Positions 9,808-19,710 are shown, numbered from the stretch's first letter. The stretch: DNA of 64,000 nt from Burkholderia multivorans ATCC BAA-247 (GCF_000959525.1 NZ_CP009831.1:1054001-1118000), one strand, 5' to 3'. Notes: generated by a model from the letters alone, not told the origin. Numbers and translations are program-made.

Positions 9808-10224
9808 TCACCATCGCAGCTGCGCGGTCAGCGATCCCGTTTCGACGATCGCGAACTGCATCGAGCCCTCGTACGTCCCCTCGACGCGGTAGCTCGCTTC
9901 CGGAAGACTGAACAGGCAGCGCGGGCCCGTTGCGTTGAATTCGACGAGCACGCGGCCGTGCCGTCGGAGCCGAACCTGCACGTTCGACAGCGGCTGTCCC
10001 GTCTGCGCGGACACGAAGGTCACGCCGAGGTTGTACGGGCGGCCGTCGGGCGGCAGTGGCGCGCTGCTGTCGATCTGCGTGTCGCCGCACACGTACGAGA
10101 TCACGTAGCGGCCCGTATCCGGCGCCGAGGCGGTCGCGCTCGTTTGCGCGTACGCGCCCGCGCACAGCGCCGACATGACCACCGCGATAAAAGGACCAGC
10201 GTGCTGGCGAAGCGTGGATGACAT
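9808..10224 (-). CDS. Small secreted protein of unknown function at the head of the pga operon
   Basis: 138 residues with a clear signal peptide (hydrophobic residues about 10-25, cleavage after AYA-Q). The mature part has one Cys near the middle and one near the end, and alternates beta-strand-like segments (NLGVTF, VQVRLRRHGR, YRVEGTY), suggesting a small beta-sandwich such as a carboxypeptidase-regulatory-like or Ig-like fold. I do not recognise it. It is the most upstream gene of the leftward pga block, 80 bp before the next gene, with a candidate promoter about 80 bp upstream of its ATG. Confidence 0.7.
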   Translation of the reverse strand: MSSTLRQHAGPFIAVVMSALCAGAYAQTSATASAPDTGRYVISYVCGDTQIDSSAPLPPDGRPYNLGVTFVSAQTGQPLSNVQVRLRRHGRVLVEFNATGPRCLFSLPEASYRVEGTYEGSMQFAIVETGSLTAQLRW

Positions 10225-10288
10225 TGCGGCCTCCGTCCGGATTGGGGGTGCGTGATTATTCAGAACAAAAAAATGCCGGCGTAATTTC

Positions 10289-10339
10289 GCGACACGCTAT
10301 TGATACACGAAGGGTTTTTAACAAACAACTGTGTGTCGC
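10289..10339 (-). promoter_or_regulatory. Candidate pga operon promoter flanked by an inverted repeat
   Basis: On the minus strand there is TTGTTT (10328-10323), a 17-bp spacer and TATCAA (10305-10300), about 75 bp upstream of the first pga-operon gene. The arms GCGACAC (10289-10295) and GTGTCGC (10333-10339) are perfect inverted copies that bracket this promoter. The promoter match is weak to moderate; the symmetrical flanks suggest an operator. Confidence 0.35.
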
Positions 10340-10498
10340 ACTGATGGGATGGATTATCGGCCTGTATTAAATGCGAAATCAGATGAAACCGAATTTCTCG
10401 CTTAATTATGATTAAAGGCGATATTGCCGGTGCGCCTGGAATGCGCCGGTAGAGATTGATCGGCTCGCAAATTATGGTCCCGGAACGCGGGGATTTTG

Positions 10499-10559
10499 TG
10501 CCGGAAAATAACGGCAGACAAAAGCAAGATTTGCCTGCAAAGCCCGGCCCGGCGGGCTT
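10499..10559. other. Two adjacent hairpin-forming sequences
   Basis: TGCCG (10499-10503) pairs with CGGCA (10512-10516), and AAGCCCG (10540-10546) pairs with CGGGCTT (10553-10559). No T-tract follows on either strand, so they do not look like simple terminators. They could be part of a structured leader or small RNA. I compared the second element with the c-di-GMP (GEMM) riboswitch core and did not find the rest of that motif. Confidence 0.3.
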
Positions 10560-12345
10560 CTGCGGAGTAATGGATCAGATGATTCGCGGCCGTCGGTGCG
10601 GTACCTTACATGACGCTGTCGGATGGTTCGCAAATCAAAATTTCTATTTCGGTTGTAACAAGGTATTTCCATACGATAGATCGGACGGAATTAGCCTTCA
10701 AACAGGTATGATGAAGTAAAAAATGCAACGCGGATCGGAAAACGTTTTCGGCTTAAAGTGAGTTTCATTATCGGCAGCGATTGTTATCTGGCGTACAGAC
10801 GAAAAGAAAAATGCTCGCCGGGTACATTGATTGCACTATTTCGCCGCACCCGTTTCGTATGCGGTTTTCAGTCGCGGCCGGGTATGTCGCGACGGGTCCG
10901 AGGACTTTCGTTCGTCGTTGAGTTGCGGCGGCTCGCGATCGTGGCGGCGCTTGGACCAGACCCCGCAATGCGCACGTGCGGGCGCGCCGGCATGGCGACG
11001 CTGCGCGGCGAGCTTCCGGCGATGCGTAGTGGTGTGCGACCCGTATCACGTTCGTCGATGGAGGCGGCCCGGTCGACTATGACGACCCGAGGGTCCGGAG
11101 ACGCCGCGCGGGGGCGAAGCAGTGTGCACGATTCAGTGGCGCGTTCGATCTCAACACGGCGACGCGGCCCGTCATACATTGGCGACCGCGGCGAATCGGC
11201 CGCGTGTAGTGGGCGTTGCCTGTAACGCGCCCGACAAGCGGCACAACGCCGGGTGTGCGGCGGGCGGAGCGGCGGCGGCCGGCTTGTTCCGACGAATGGG
11301 CGGTGCGGGGCTCACGCATGCAAGGATTGTCGATTGACGCGCTCGAGTTCTTGCCGGACGCGAGCTGCAGACAGGGCCGGGCGGCTTGCCGTTGTCACGG
11401 GCGCCGACGACAGGCAGATAGGCTGCGCGGGACGTCCAATAGCAAGGTGCGCATCCCGCGGAGTCACTGCCGCGCATGTTCGTGATCCGACCGCATCGTT
11501 GCCGTGTCGGCGCCGATGGACAGCATCGTCGAATTGACGCCGCCATTGCGGACCCACGTCATACCGCCGATCTTGTCGAGCGAAGCGGCGGTTGCAACGC
11601 GGGCGACCGGGAACCCGTTTCGATCGCGCCGCTACGACGAGCACGCGCTCGACCGTATGGTTGCGTATGCCGCGATCGAACGGCGGCCCGGCGACGGCGT
11701 CTCGCACCGCGTCGCATACGTTGAGTCGCGACGCGTGCTCAGCCGGGGCCGGGACGGCGCGCGTCCCGCGCATCGAATGCCGTCTACGTTGCGACGCGCA
11801 TTCCGTCACGCGTTCGCGGCGCCGCTCGAGTCCAGCGCGCGATCAACCGGAAGCCGAACAGCATCGACGTGGAAGTGCTTCAGTTGCTCGAGCGTTCCTG
11901 CTTCCATCGTCGTGTACGCGGTGTGATGCCGACGTCGCCATCTATGAAAACGACCGTCTGATCGCTTGTCCTCGAAGTGCAAGATTGAATTAACACAATT
12001 AAACGCTGTTCTGCATACGCGCAAACGTTTCAATACGAATGAATTGCGCAATTTAGACAAATCGAATGCAGGTCGGATTGTCCTGAGGCACATAACTGCG
12101 CGTGGACGAATTCGAATTGCGTGAAAGCCTAAAGGCGATCGCTGCGAGTCTCGTAGCACTGCAACATAAGTTGACCGGCCGGCATCTGCATATTGCAGCG
12201 CGCGGTCGTTCGCTGCCGAAAGCCGACCCGTTCATTCGGCGCAGTCGCCGCGGCCGGCAGGGCCCGTACGCTCCGCAGCCCGCGCGCGGCCTCCGTCTCC
12301 GCGCGGGGCGGCTGCAGCGCTAGTCGCGCCGGCAAATCGCAATAC

Positions 12346-12408
12346 TTTGTTATATCTATTTAATAGTTTGTTATATCCATTTAACAGTTTGTTATATCTA
12401 TTTATTAA
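12346..12408. repeat. Three 21-bp tandem direct repeats upstream of the fimbrial operon
   Basis: Three consecutive copies start at 12346, 12367 and 12388 with the core TTTGTTATATCTATTTA. Copies 1 and 2 differ at two positions; copy 3 diverges at its end. The 21-bp period is two helical turns, so a protein binding each copy would sit on one face of the helix. They end about 185 bp before the usher start. Confidence 0.8.
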
Positions 12409-12593
12409 TTCGCGATTCGTGGCGTGTCTCTATATCAAAAATTGACATTCTAAATTTGCCAGATACTTGGCGATTTTGATGGAAATTCGACCTATTAGGA
12501 CGAGTCTATATTTTCTAAACGAAAATTTCGAACTCGTATTATTTTTGCGATGAGGGTGACATGAAAGAATCGCCGCCGTAATTTGAATCGTTA

Positions 12594-15437
12594 GTGAATA
12601 TTTTGAAGTCGACGCGCCGTGAATCGGCACTACCGCCTGTGAGGCACGCCACGTTGCGAAGCGTGTTTGCCCGCATCCTCTCTGCCGTCGGTATCAGGCT
12701 CCTGTTCGTCGTCGTCGGCTTGGCGCTCGTCTCGGCCGGCGTGGCTTGCAACGCGATGCCCGCGCCGGCCGGGATGGTGTCGGAGCCTGCCGCCACGCCA
12801 GCGGGAGGCGTCGGCACCGTATCCGAGCCTGACGCCACACCGACGGAACCGGCCGACGCGCTTGCGGAGCCGACGACGACCGTACCCGCACGGCGTGTCG
12901 AATTCGACATCGAGACGCTGAAGGAGCGCGGTCTCGATCCGGCGCTCGCCCAGTACTTTGCGGAGAAGCCGCGCTTCGTCGGCGGCGTGCATCGTGTGTC
13001 GCTGTCCGTCAACGGTCAACCGCGCGGCACGGTCGACGTTCGCTTCGACGATCGCGGTAACGTCTGCTTCGACCGCACGTTGATCGGCCGCGCGCGCCTG
13101 CGCCTGCCGGACGAACTCACACCGCCGCGCCGGTGGAGCCTGCTCGCATTTCTGAGCGGACAGCAGCCGCTGCTTGCGGAGCCGGAGACGGTCGACACAC
13201 GCGAATCGGGCACCGACGGATCGGCATCGCGCGGCAACGACGCGGCGGGTGCCGCAGCGAACGATGCGCGTCGCGTTGCCGAATCCGAACGCCGGCTGGC
13301 ACAACCGTTCGCCGCGAACTGCTACGACTATCGGACGTTTCAGCCGCAGACCGAAGTCAGCGCCGATTCGGCGAAGGATATGGTCGAAATCGTCGTGCCG
13401 GCGGACGCGCTGACCCGGCCGCGTCCCGGCGATAACGCGTCGTCCGGCGGTGCCGGCGCGATGCTGAACTACAACGTCGTCGCAGGCGGCAGTCGCTCGA
13501 GCGGCAGCAGTACCGCGACGTTCCTGTCCGCGGATACCGAAGCCGGGTTCAATCTCGGCGACTGGGTCGTGCGCAGCGCGCAGACGTACTGGCGGCAGCA
13601 GGGCCAGGCCGAGTTTCAGATGCCGTACGCGTTTGCGCAGAAAACCGACGTCGAGACCGGCTATCTGGTGCAGGCGGGGCAGATCGGGATCCGGAACCCC
13701 GTGGTCAGCGGCATGCCGATCGAGGGCGTGCAGATCTTGCCCGACGACGCACTTGCGGCCAGCGACGGCGGCAGCACGATTCGCGGCGTCGCGACGCAGC
13801 AGTCGCGTGTCGAGGTCCGGCAGGCCGGCATTCTGATCTACACGACGCTGGTGCCGGCCGGGCCGTTTCTGCTGCGCAACGTGACGCTGATCGACCGCTC
13901 GTCGCTGATCGAAGTCACGCTGATCGACGACGCGAACAACAAGCGCAGCTTCACGGTCCCGCCTGCTTCGCTCGTCGCGCCGCGCGGCGCACCGCTCGGG
14001 CTGTCGCTCGCAATCGGCCGCGTGTACCAGTATCGCGGGCCGCGCGACATGGCGCGACCGATCGTGGTTTCCGTCGCGAAGGGATGGAACGTCGGCCGGC
14101 GGTCGAGCGTGGTGGCCGGCGCGATTGTCTCGTCGCGCCATCAGGGTGTCGGCGTCAGCCATTCGATGCCGCTGTTCGGAAACAGCGTATCGATGGGAAA
14201 CAACGCACAGCTCAGTCGTTCACCGACGCTCGGCGAGCGCGGCGCAAGCGTCGGACTCTCGTTGTCTGCGCAGCTGCCGGGCGACATATCGATGAACGTG
14301 CAGGCGAATCGACAGACGATCGGCTTTCGCTCACTGTCCGACACGCTGTATGACGTGCCCGATACCGTTCGCCGTTCGGCGTACTGGGAGATCATGCGCC
14401 ACTACCGGATCCGGGACGTGATGTCGGGCTCGGCGAGCTGGAACAGCAAGCAGCTCGGCGCGCTGTCGGCGTCGTTCAATCGCTTCTCGACGTACGCCGG
14501 CTTCTCCGGTCAGCACGTTGCCGCGTCCTGGAATCGTCAGTTCGGGCGAGCGAGCCTGTCGATCAACGTCGACCGTTCGCTCGGCCGCGGCACGACCGGC
14601 GACGATACGGCGATCTACGCGTCGCTGAGTTTTCCGCTTGGACCGGTTCACACGAGCACTTACGTGACTCGCAACGGCGGCATGCTGCGCGGCGGCGTGA
14701 ACGCGAGCCAGACCGTCAACGACTTCGTCAGTTACAACATCGGCGTCGAGCGTGGGCAGCACAGCGGCAGCGAGCGCGGATTCGCGACGCTGAGCTTGTG
14801 GCCGCGCTACACGCAGGTGTCGATCAGCGGTTCGGCGCAGCGCGACAGCGGATCGCTGTCTGCACAGGTGCAGGGCGGCATCGTCGCGACGAAGGCGGGC
14901 GTCACGCTGTCGCCGTACAGCATCGGCGAAACGTTCGGCATCGTGTCGACCGGTGAACTGTCGGGCGTGAGCATCAGCACGCCCGCGGGCATCGTGTGGA
15001 CCGATCCGCGCGGCAAGGCCGTGATCGGCAGCATTCCCGCGTATACCGAGGTCAGCACGGTAGTCCGTACCGAGACGTTGCCGCGCGACGTGGACGTGCG
15101 GAACGGCTATGCGGAGCTCAATGCGGGACGCGGATCGGTGAACTTCGTCGACATCGAGGTGCGCCGGACGAAAAGGATGCTGCTCAACGTGCATCTGCAA
15201 GACGGGAGCCCGCTGCCGGTCGGCGCATCGATTCGCGATGAGAAAGACCAGTACGTGACGACTGCCGTCGGCGACGGCGTCGTCTATCTCGATCAGGACC
15301 CGGCAGGGCCGCTCGTCGCGCGTTTGCCCGGCGGCGGTCGGTGCAACCTGCAGTTTCAGGTGCCCGACGCGCTGCGCGCGGACGCGACCGTCGCACAGAT
15401 CGACGCGACCTGCGATGCCGATTCCCATCCCAACTAG
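12594..15437 (+). CDS. Fimbrial outer-membrane usher protein
   Basis: Outer-membrane assembly platform that receives chaperone-subunit complexes and secretes the fimbria. About 947 residues from a GTG at 12594; no good ribosome site is visible, so the start is uncertain and could lie up to 70 bp downstream. A hydrophobic signal segment (about 34-50) is followed by an unusual low-complexity Ala/Pro/Thr/Glu stretch (about 52-100). The usher N-terminal domain then begins (VEFDIETLKERGLDP), followed by the central barrel and C-terminal beta-sandwich domains with two ADVRNGYAELNAGRG-like conserved turns. Family assignment rests on the barrel repeats, size and the neighbouring chaperone and pilin. 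The next gene starts 10 bp after its stop. Confidence 0.88.
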   Translation: MNILKSTRRESALPPVRHATLRSVFARILSAVGIRLLFVVVGLALVSAGVACNAMPAPAGMVSEPAATPAGGVGTVSEPDATPTEPADALAEPTTTVPARRVEFDIETLKERGLDPALAQYFAEKPRFVGGVHRVSLSVNGQPRGTVDVRFDDRGNVCFDRTLIGRARLRLPDELTPPRRWSLLAFLSGQQPLLAEPETVDTRESGTDGSASRGNDAAGAAANDARRVAESERRLAQPFAANCYDYRTFQPQTEVSADSAKDMVEIVVPADALTRPRPGDNASSGGAGAMLNYNVVAGGSRSSGSSTATFLSADTEAGFNLGDWVVRSAQTYWRQQGQAEFQMPYAFAQKTDVETGYLVQAGQIGIRNPVVSGMPIEGVQILPDDALAASDGGSTIRGVATQQSRVEVRQAGILIYTTLVPAGPFLLRNVTLIDRSSLIEVTLIDDANNKRSFTVPPASLVAPRGAPLGLSLAIGRVYQYRGPRDMARPIVVSVAKGWNVGRRSSVVAGAIVSSRHQGVGVSHSMPLFGNSVSMGNNAQLSRSPTLGERGASVGLSLSAQLPGDISMNVQANRQTIGFRSLSDTLYDVPDTVRRSAYWEIMRHYRIRDVMSGSASWNSKQLGALSASFNRFSTYAGFSGQHVAASWNRQFGRASLSINVDRSLGRGTTGDDTAIYASLSFPLGPVHTSTYVTRNGGMLRGGVNASQTVNDFVSYNIGVERGQHSGSERGFATLSLWPRYTQVSISGSAQRDSGSLSAQVQGGIVATKAGVTLSPYSIGETFGIVSTGELSGVSISTPAGIVWTDPRGKAVIGSIPAYTEVSTVVRTETLPRDVDVRNGYAELNAGRGSVNFVDIEVRRTKRMLLNVHLQDGSPLPVGASIRDEKDQYVTTAVGDGVVYLDQDPAGPLVARLPGGGRCNLQFQVPDALRADATVAQIDATCDADSHPN

Positions 15438-15447
15438 GGAGTATTCG

Positions 15448-15996
15448 ATGAACACGATTCGCACTTTGGCAATCGCGGCGTTCGTGCTGGGCGGTGTGAC
15501 GCTTGCCCGCGCCGAACGCTGCGCGATCGCCGTCAGCGATCCGAAGGTCGATTTCGGGCGCGTATTCGGCGACCGCATCGGCGCACCGCGCGGTGCCGAT
15601 CGCCGTCCGGTCGCGTCGGCGAACCGGGCGCTCGCCGTGCAGTGTCGACAGGAAAGCGTCGCGGCAATCCGCTTCGACGGCGTCCCGTCCGCGGACGGCA
15701 GCATCCGGCTCGGGGACGTAGCCCGCTACACGGTCACCGTGACGCGCGTCGCGCTCGACGGGCGCGACGTGATGGCGGGCGTTGCGCGAGGCGGCGATGC
15801 GGCGGCAGTCACGCCGGCCCCGCTGATCCTGATGCCGGGCGACATGCTCGTGCCGTACGACGCCAATCGTCCGGCAGCGGGCCGACGTCTCGACGTCTTT
15901 ATCCGGATCGACGCATTTCGAGCGGCCGAGACGACGCTGAGCGGCGAGGTGACGGTCACGTCCGAGCCGCGCTTCAGCGTCGTTTCCACGCCGTGA
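15448..15996 (+). CDS. Fimbrial minor subunit / tip-like protein
   Basis: 182-residue exported protein with a signal peptide cleaved after ARA. Its ATG at 15448 has AGGGAG upstream and lies 10 bp after the usher stop. The mature protein has a Cys near its N-terminus and another near residue 67, as in chaperone-usher subunits that form one disulphide, and a beta-rich pattern with VDFGRVFGD resembling the IDFG motif of the DUF1120 pilin downstream. Sequence similarity is weak and the call depends on its place between usher and chaperone. It may be the initiating or terminating subunit. Confidence 0.65.
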   Translation: MNTIRTLAIAAFVLGGVTLARAERCAIAVSDPKVDFGRVFGDRIGAPRGADRRPVASANRALAVQCRQESVAAIRFDGVPSADGSIRLGDVARYTVTVTRVALDGRDVMAGVARGGDAAAVTPAPLILMPGDMLVPYDANRPAAGRRLDVFIRIDAFRAAETTLSGEVTVTSEPRFSVVSTP

Positions 15997-16042
15997 GCGC
16001 GTTTCGTTCAACTTCGCTCTTTTCAAACCATATGGAGGACTG

Positions 16043-16891
16043 ATGTCTCATATCAATCGCATTCTGTCGGCACTGCTGCCGATCGCTCTGACTGCCGTCC
16101 CGGCAGCACCCGCGCATGCGGCCGGCATGGTGCCGGAAACGTCCGTCGTTCTGATCGACGAGGCCGTCGGCGAAACCGCAATGAAAGTCCGCAACACCGA
16201 CGACAAATCGGCGCTGCTGTACACGATCATCGAGCACGTGCCTGACGATCAGGAGAAGCTGTTCACCGTGACGCCGCCGGTCGCACGCGTCGACCCCGGT
16301 CAGACGCAGCTGGTTCGTTTCATCCTGACAAACAGGACGCCGCTGAAGACCGAGCGGCTCGCGCGCGTCGTCTTCGACACGATCGGCGAACGTAAGGACC
16401 CGGACGCAAGCATCGTCGCGATTCGCGTTCGTCAGAACCTGCCGGTGATCATGCACCCGAAAGGGCTCGCGGTGAATCGCGAGCCGTGGAAGCTGCTGAA
16501 GTGGGAAGCCGTCGACGGCAAGTTGCGCGTCGTGAATCCGAGCCCGTACGTCGTGCGTCTCGGCGCGACCGTCGAGGTGCTGCCGACGAAGAAGCAGGCG
16601 TACCTTCCGAACACGTACATGCTGCCCGGTCAGGCGACCTACGTGATGATGCCGAAAGACGACAAACGCAAGGGCGCGCCGCGCACGCCGTCCGCAAAGG
16701 ATGCTGCCATCACGGCCGAAGCGAAGGCCGAAATCGAAGAGATGCTGAAGCTCTACCCGGGCGCCACGTCGATTCGCTTCCAGCCGGCAACGAGCTACGG
16801 CTACATGGCCGACATCTACGAGGCGCGGATCGAAACGCCCGCAGGCAGCCATCAAACGAACGCCGCGCAAAGCGGTTCGGCATCGCGATGA
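16043..16891 (+). CDS. Periplasmic fimbrial chaperone (PapD family)
   Basis: 282 residues with an Ala-rich signal peptide cleaved near AHA-A. The mature protein has the PapD-like two-domain Ig fold pattern: subunit-binding strands with LLYTIIEHVPDD, then RVDPGQTQLVRF and ARVVFDTI, which correspond to the strand F/G region that donates the complementing strand. The C-terminal domain has NPSPYVVRL and the LPGQATYV turn. A polar tail after about residue 225 makes it longer than classical chaperones (about 230). A strong GGAGG site precedes the ATG. It keeps fimbrial subunits folded in the periplasm and hands them to the upstream usher. Confidence 0.88.
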   Translation: MSHINRILSALLPIALTAVPAAPAHAAGMVPETSVVLIDEAVGETAMKVRNTDDKSALLYTIIEHVPDDQEKLFTVTPPVARVDPGQTQLVRFILTNRTPLKTERLARVVFDTIGERKDPDASIVAIRVRQNLPVIMHPKGLAVNREPWKLLKWEAVDGKLRVVNPSPYVVRLGATVEVLPTKKQAYLPNTYMLPGQATYVMMPKDDKRKGAPRTPSAKDAAITAEAKAEIEEMLKLYPGATSIRFQPATSYGYMADIYEARIETPAGSHQTNAAQSGSASR

Positions 16892-16926
16892 CAATCGGGC
16901 CGGTCGCGGACGTCGTCAGGCAATTT

Positions 16927-17011
16927 AGAACTTGTTCTATATAAATTTGGATCACTGATCAATAGAATCTGTCACATCCGATATCGATGCCATTCTTTAT
17001 CGGATATTTTT
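16927..17011 (+). promoter_or_regulatory. Palindrome and hairpin in the gap before the major pilin
   Basis: The 151-bp gap between chaperone and pilin is AT-rich. It contains AGAAC-TT-GTTCT (16927-16938), next to a TATAAA-like hexamer. ATCCGATA (16976-16983) pairs with TATCGGAT (16998-17005) and is followed by ATTTTT (17006-17011), which resembles a weak rho-independent terminator. It may set separate or boosted pilin transcription, or process the operon mRNA. No function is proven. Confidence 0.45.
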
Positions 17012-17042
17012 GAGCAATCTGCTATACAACAGGAGAGCAGCA

Positions 17043-17945
17043 ATGAATCGAATGAAACTGAATCCGGCGCTGGGCGCGATCGCAATCGGCGTCGCGATGC
17101 TGGCCGCAGCACCTCAGGCATTCGCGCAGTCGTCCGCGGTGCTGAAGGTCACGGGCACGATCGTTCCGCCGGCATGCACGCCGACGTTCGAGGGCGGCAG
17201 CACGATCGACTTCGGCCAGGTGTCGCCCCGCGCGGATTTCACCAAGGTCGGCGAGAAGAAGACGTCGCTGCGCATCGCCTGTACGTCGCCTTCGTTCATC
17301 GCGTTCAAGGTCACCGACAACCGGAACGGTACGCAGGTCAATCGCGGTTTGCTGACGAACTCGAAGGACACGGTGATGAGCTGGCTGGTGCCGAACCTCG
17401 CGGATCAGGGCGGCGGCATCATGGGCTGGAACGACCAGCTGTTCGGCCTGGGCAAGACGACGAAGGGCGCGAAGATCGGCGCGTACTCGATGCAGCTTGG
17501 TGCGGCGAAGGTGTCGGGCTCGACGAGCGGCGGCCTCGGCTCGCTCACGAACCTGGCGGTCACGACCGGCGTCTCGCTGAGCGACTGGATGCCGGCCGTC
17601 GGCGGCATTGCCGATTCGACGTACAAGTCGATCGCCGGCATGGTGCCGGGCTTCAACGCATCGCATGGGCTGTGGATCACGCGCAGCGGGATGCTCGGTA
17701 AGCTGGATAGCGACACCGGTCTGTACATCGCGAAGAACTTCAAGTATTCGGCGGTGAACGCATTCAACATCGGCAATGCGCTGTCGATGGCGGTCGTCGG
17801 CGGCGGCGTCGCGCATGCGATCAACGGGACGAACTTCACGTTCCCGATCAAGGTGCGCGCGATGCTGAACTCGGCAAGCGAACTGGGTACCGGTACGGCC
17901 GAGAAGCTGGATGGTCAGGCGACGTTCGACCTCGTCTATATCTAA
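17043..17945 (+). CDS. Major fimbrial subunit, DUF1120-type pilin
   Basis: 300-residue exported protein. The ATG at 17043 follows AGGAGAGCAGCA, a better site than the in-frame GTG/TTG codons upstream. The signal peptide is cleaved after AFA-Q. The mature N-terminus VLKVTGTIVPPACTPTF with STIDFGQ matches the pattern of DUF1120 proteins (GltF/YhcF-like), which act as pilins in a subgroup of chaperone-usher fimbriae; cysteines near residues 43 and 82 probably form the subunit disulphide, and the C-terminus ends in the alternating hydrophobic DLVYI expected of a chaperone-binding last strand. It is long for a pilin because of a Gly/Ser-rich middle (about 125-240). Confidence 0.8.
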   Translation: MNRMKLNPALGAIAIGVAMLAAAPQAFAQSSAVLKVTGTIVPPACTPTFEGGSTIDFGQVSPRADFTKVGEKKTSLRIACTSPSFIAFKVTDNRNGTQVNRGLLTNSKDTVMSWLVPNLADQGGGIMGWNDQLFGLGKTTKGAKIGAYSMQLGAAKVSGSTSGGLGSLTNLAVTTGVSLSDWMPAVGGIADSTYKSIAGMVPGFNASHGLWITRSGMLGKLDSDTGLYIAKNFKYSAVNAFNIGNALSMAVVGGGVAHAINGTNFTFPIKVRAMLNSASELGTGTAEKLDGQATFDLVYI

Positions 17946-18056
17946 TCTAGGCGCGGAATCGCTCGCCGGTCAGGCGAACCCGGGCACGACAACGGACGCG
18001 GTCGCGTCGCACATGTCGTCGTGCCGCTCAGGCGAGCGACCACGCCGATGTAGCGT

Positions 18057-18102
18057 GCGCCGCCGTGGTCGCGATCCTGCGATCACGGCGGCGCTGTCTT
18101 TT
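18057..18102 (+). terminator. Rho-independent terminator of the fimbrial operon
   Basis: A 16-bp stem (18057-18072 with 18079-18094, one G-T pair) with a 6-nt loop is followed by TGTCTTTT. It lies 110 bp after the pilin stop. Apart from this hairpin, the stretch between the pilin and the next gene (17946-18407) holds nothing I can identify. Confidence 0.85.
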
Positions 18103-18407
18103 GAGCGGTCGCGCCGTTCGCGGGGGGCTTTCACGTCGGGATGGCTTGCGGCGCGGTCGCCGTGCCGCGAGAGCGCGGTATCGCAATCGACGCGCCGGCT
18201 TTGCAGGCCGCATTGCTCCCCGGTGCATGACGACGCTGGCCGCAAGCGGCGGGCGATGTTTAAGTCTTCGTTAATACTGCGCGCCTAGCATGACGGTGTC
18301 GGCGGCCGCGGTAGGTGGAGGTTCGGCGCCGATTGCACGCGCGGGTGCGTCGACGTGTTGGCGCCGCGCCCTCGCGCGTCGTCAGTCCATTGCAACGGCG
18401 GCCCAAC

Positions 18408-18680
18408 ATGATCAAGACTTTCGACTACCCGCTCGGCAACGACACGATTTCGCTTTGCGCAAGCTTCGGCGCCGGCCCGGCCTGGCGCCGCGTGCTCGTG
18501 AGCCGCGCCGATTCGATGGAGACGCTGGTGGTGCTCGACGCGCGCGGCCTGTCCGGGCTGCTGAAGGTCGCGACCGAGGCGCCTGAAGGGCTGCTGGACG
18601 ACGCGATCCGCAAGGTCGGCGACGAGCGGCTCGTCGAGCGCGCGATTCGCGGGAGAACGGTGGTGGAGGCGTCGTTGTGA
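18408..18680 (+). CDS. Small protein of unknown function
   Basis: 90-residue soluble acidic/basic mixed protein starting MIKTFDYPLG at 18408; upstream in-frame codons lack protein-like sequence. It has one Cys, no signal peptide and no membrane segment. Predicted pattern is beta-strands followed by a helical C-terminus (LLDDAIRKVGDERLVERAIRG). I do not recognise the family. It stands alone between the fimbrial terminator and a convergent gene. Confidence 0.55.
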   Translation: MIKTFDYPLGNDTISLCASFGAGPAWRRVLVSRADSMETLVVLDARGLSGLLKVATEAPEGLLDDAIRKVGDERLVERAIRGRTVVEASL

Positions 18681-18747
18681 CGACGTCGTCTGCGCGCTTG
18701 CGCGGTGCGCGCGGCGCCGCATCGTGCCGCGCGCCTTCGTGCGTGAA

Positions 18748-19710
<963 letters not shown>

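Larger units (their letters stand above)
10225..12593. other. Long intergenic region between the pga operon and the fimbrial operon
   Basis: About 2.4 kb with no gene I can support. Both ends (10225-10850 and 11990-12590) are markedly more AT-rich than the rest of the window; the GC-rich middle (about 10860-11960) has several short open frames on both strands, but none has a ribosome site, a consistent codon pattern or a recognisable family, and they interrupt each other. The middle may be a decayed gene. The right end carries 21-bp tandem repeats and probably the fimbrial promoter. Low GC next to a fimbrial operon is consistent with acquired or H-NS-bound DNA (inference). Confidence 0.6.

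Noticed and set aside
10525-10575. c-di-GMP (GEMM) riboswitch for the pga region
   Set aside because: A GCAAAGCC string is present but the flanking stems and the GGTAGC-type part of the motif are missing, and it is far from the operon start.
10456-10719. 87-codon plus-strand frame in the pga/fimbrial gap
   Set aside because: No ribosome site, no protein-like pattern, and it spans the two hairpins.
11476-11810. Possible frameshifted gene remnant in the GC-rich middle of the gap
   Set aside because: Short protein-like stretches appear in alternating frames on both strands, but none is recognisable; kept only as a note in the intergenic entry.
12102-12323. 73-codon plus-strand frame starting with a short helical segment
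   Set aside because: The first 30 codons look helical but the rest is Arg-rich shadow-like sequence, with no ribosome site or family.
12594-12780. Usher as a lipoprotein
   Set aside because: A Cys follows the hydrophobic segment, but the residue at -3 is Gly and ushers are not lipoproteins.
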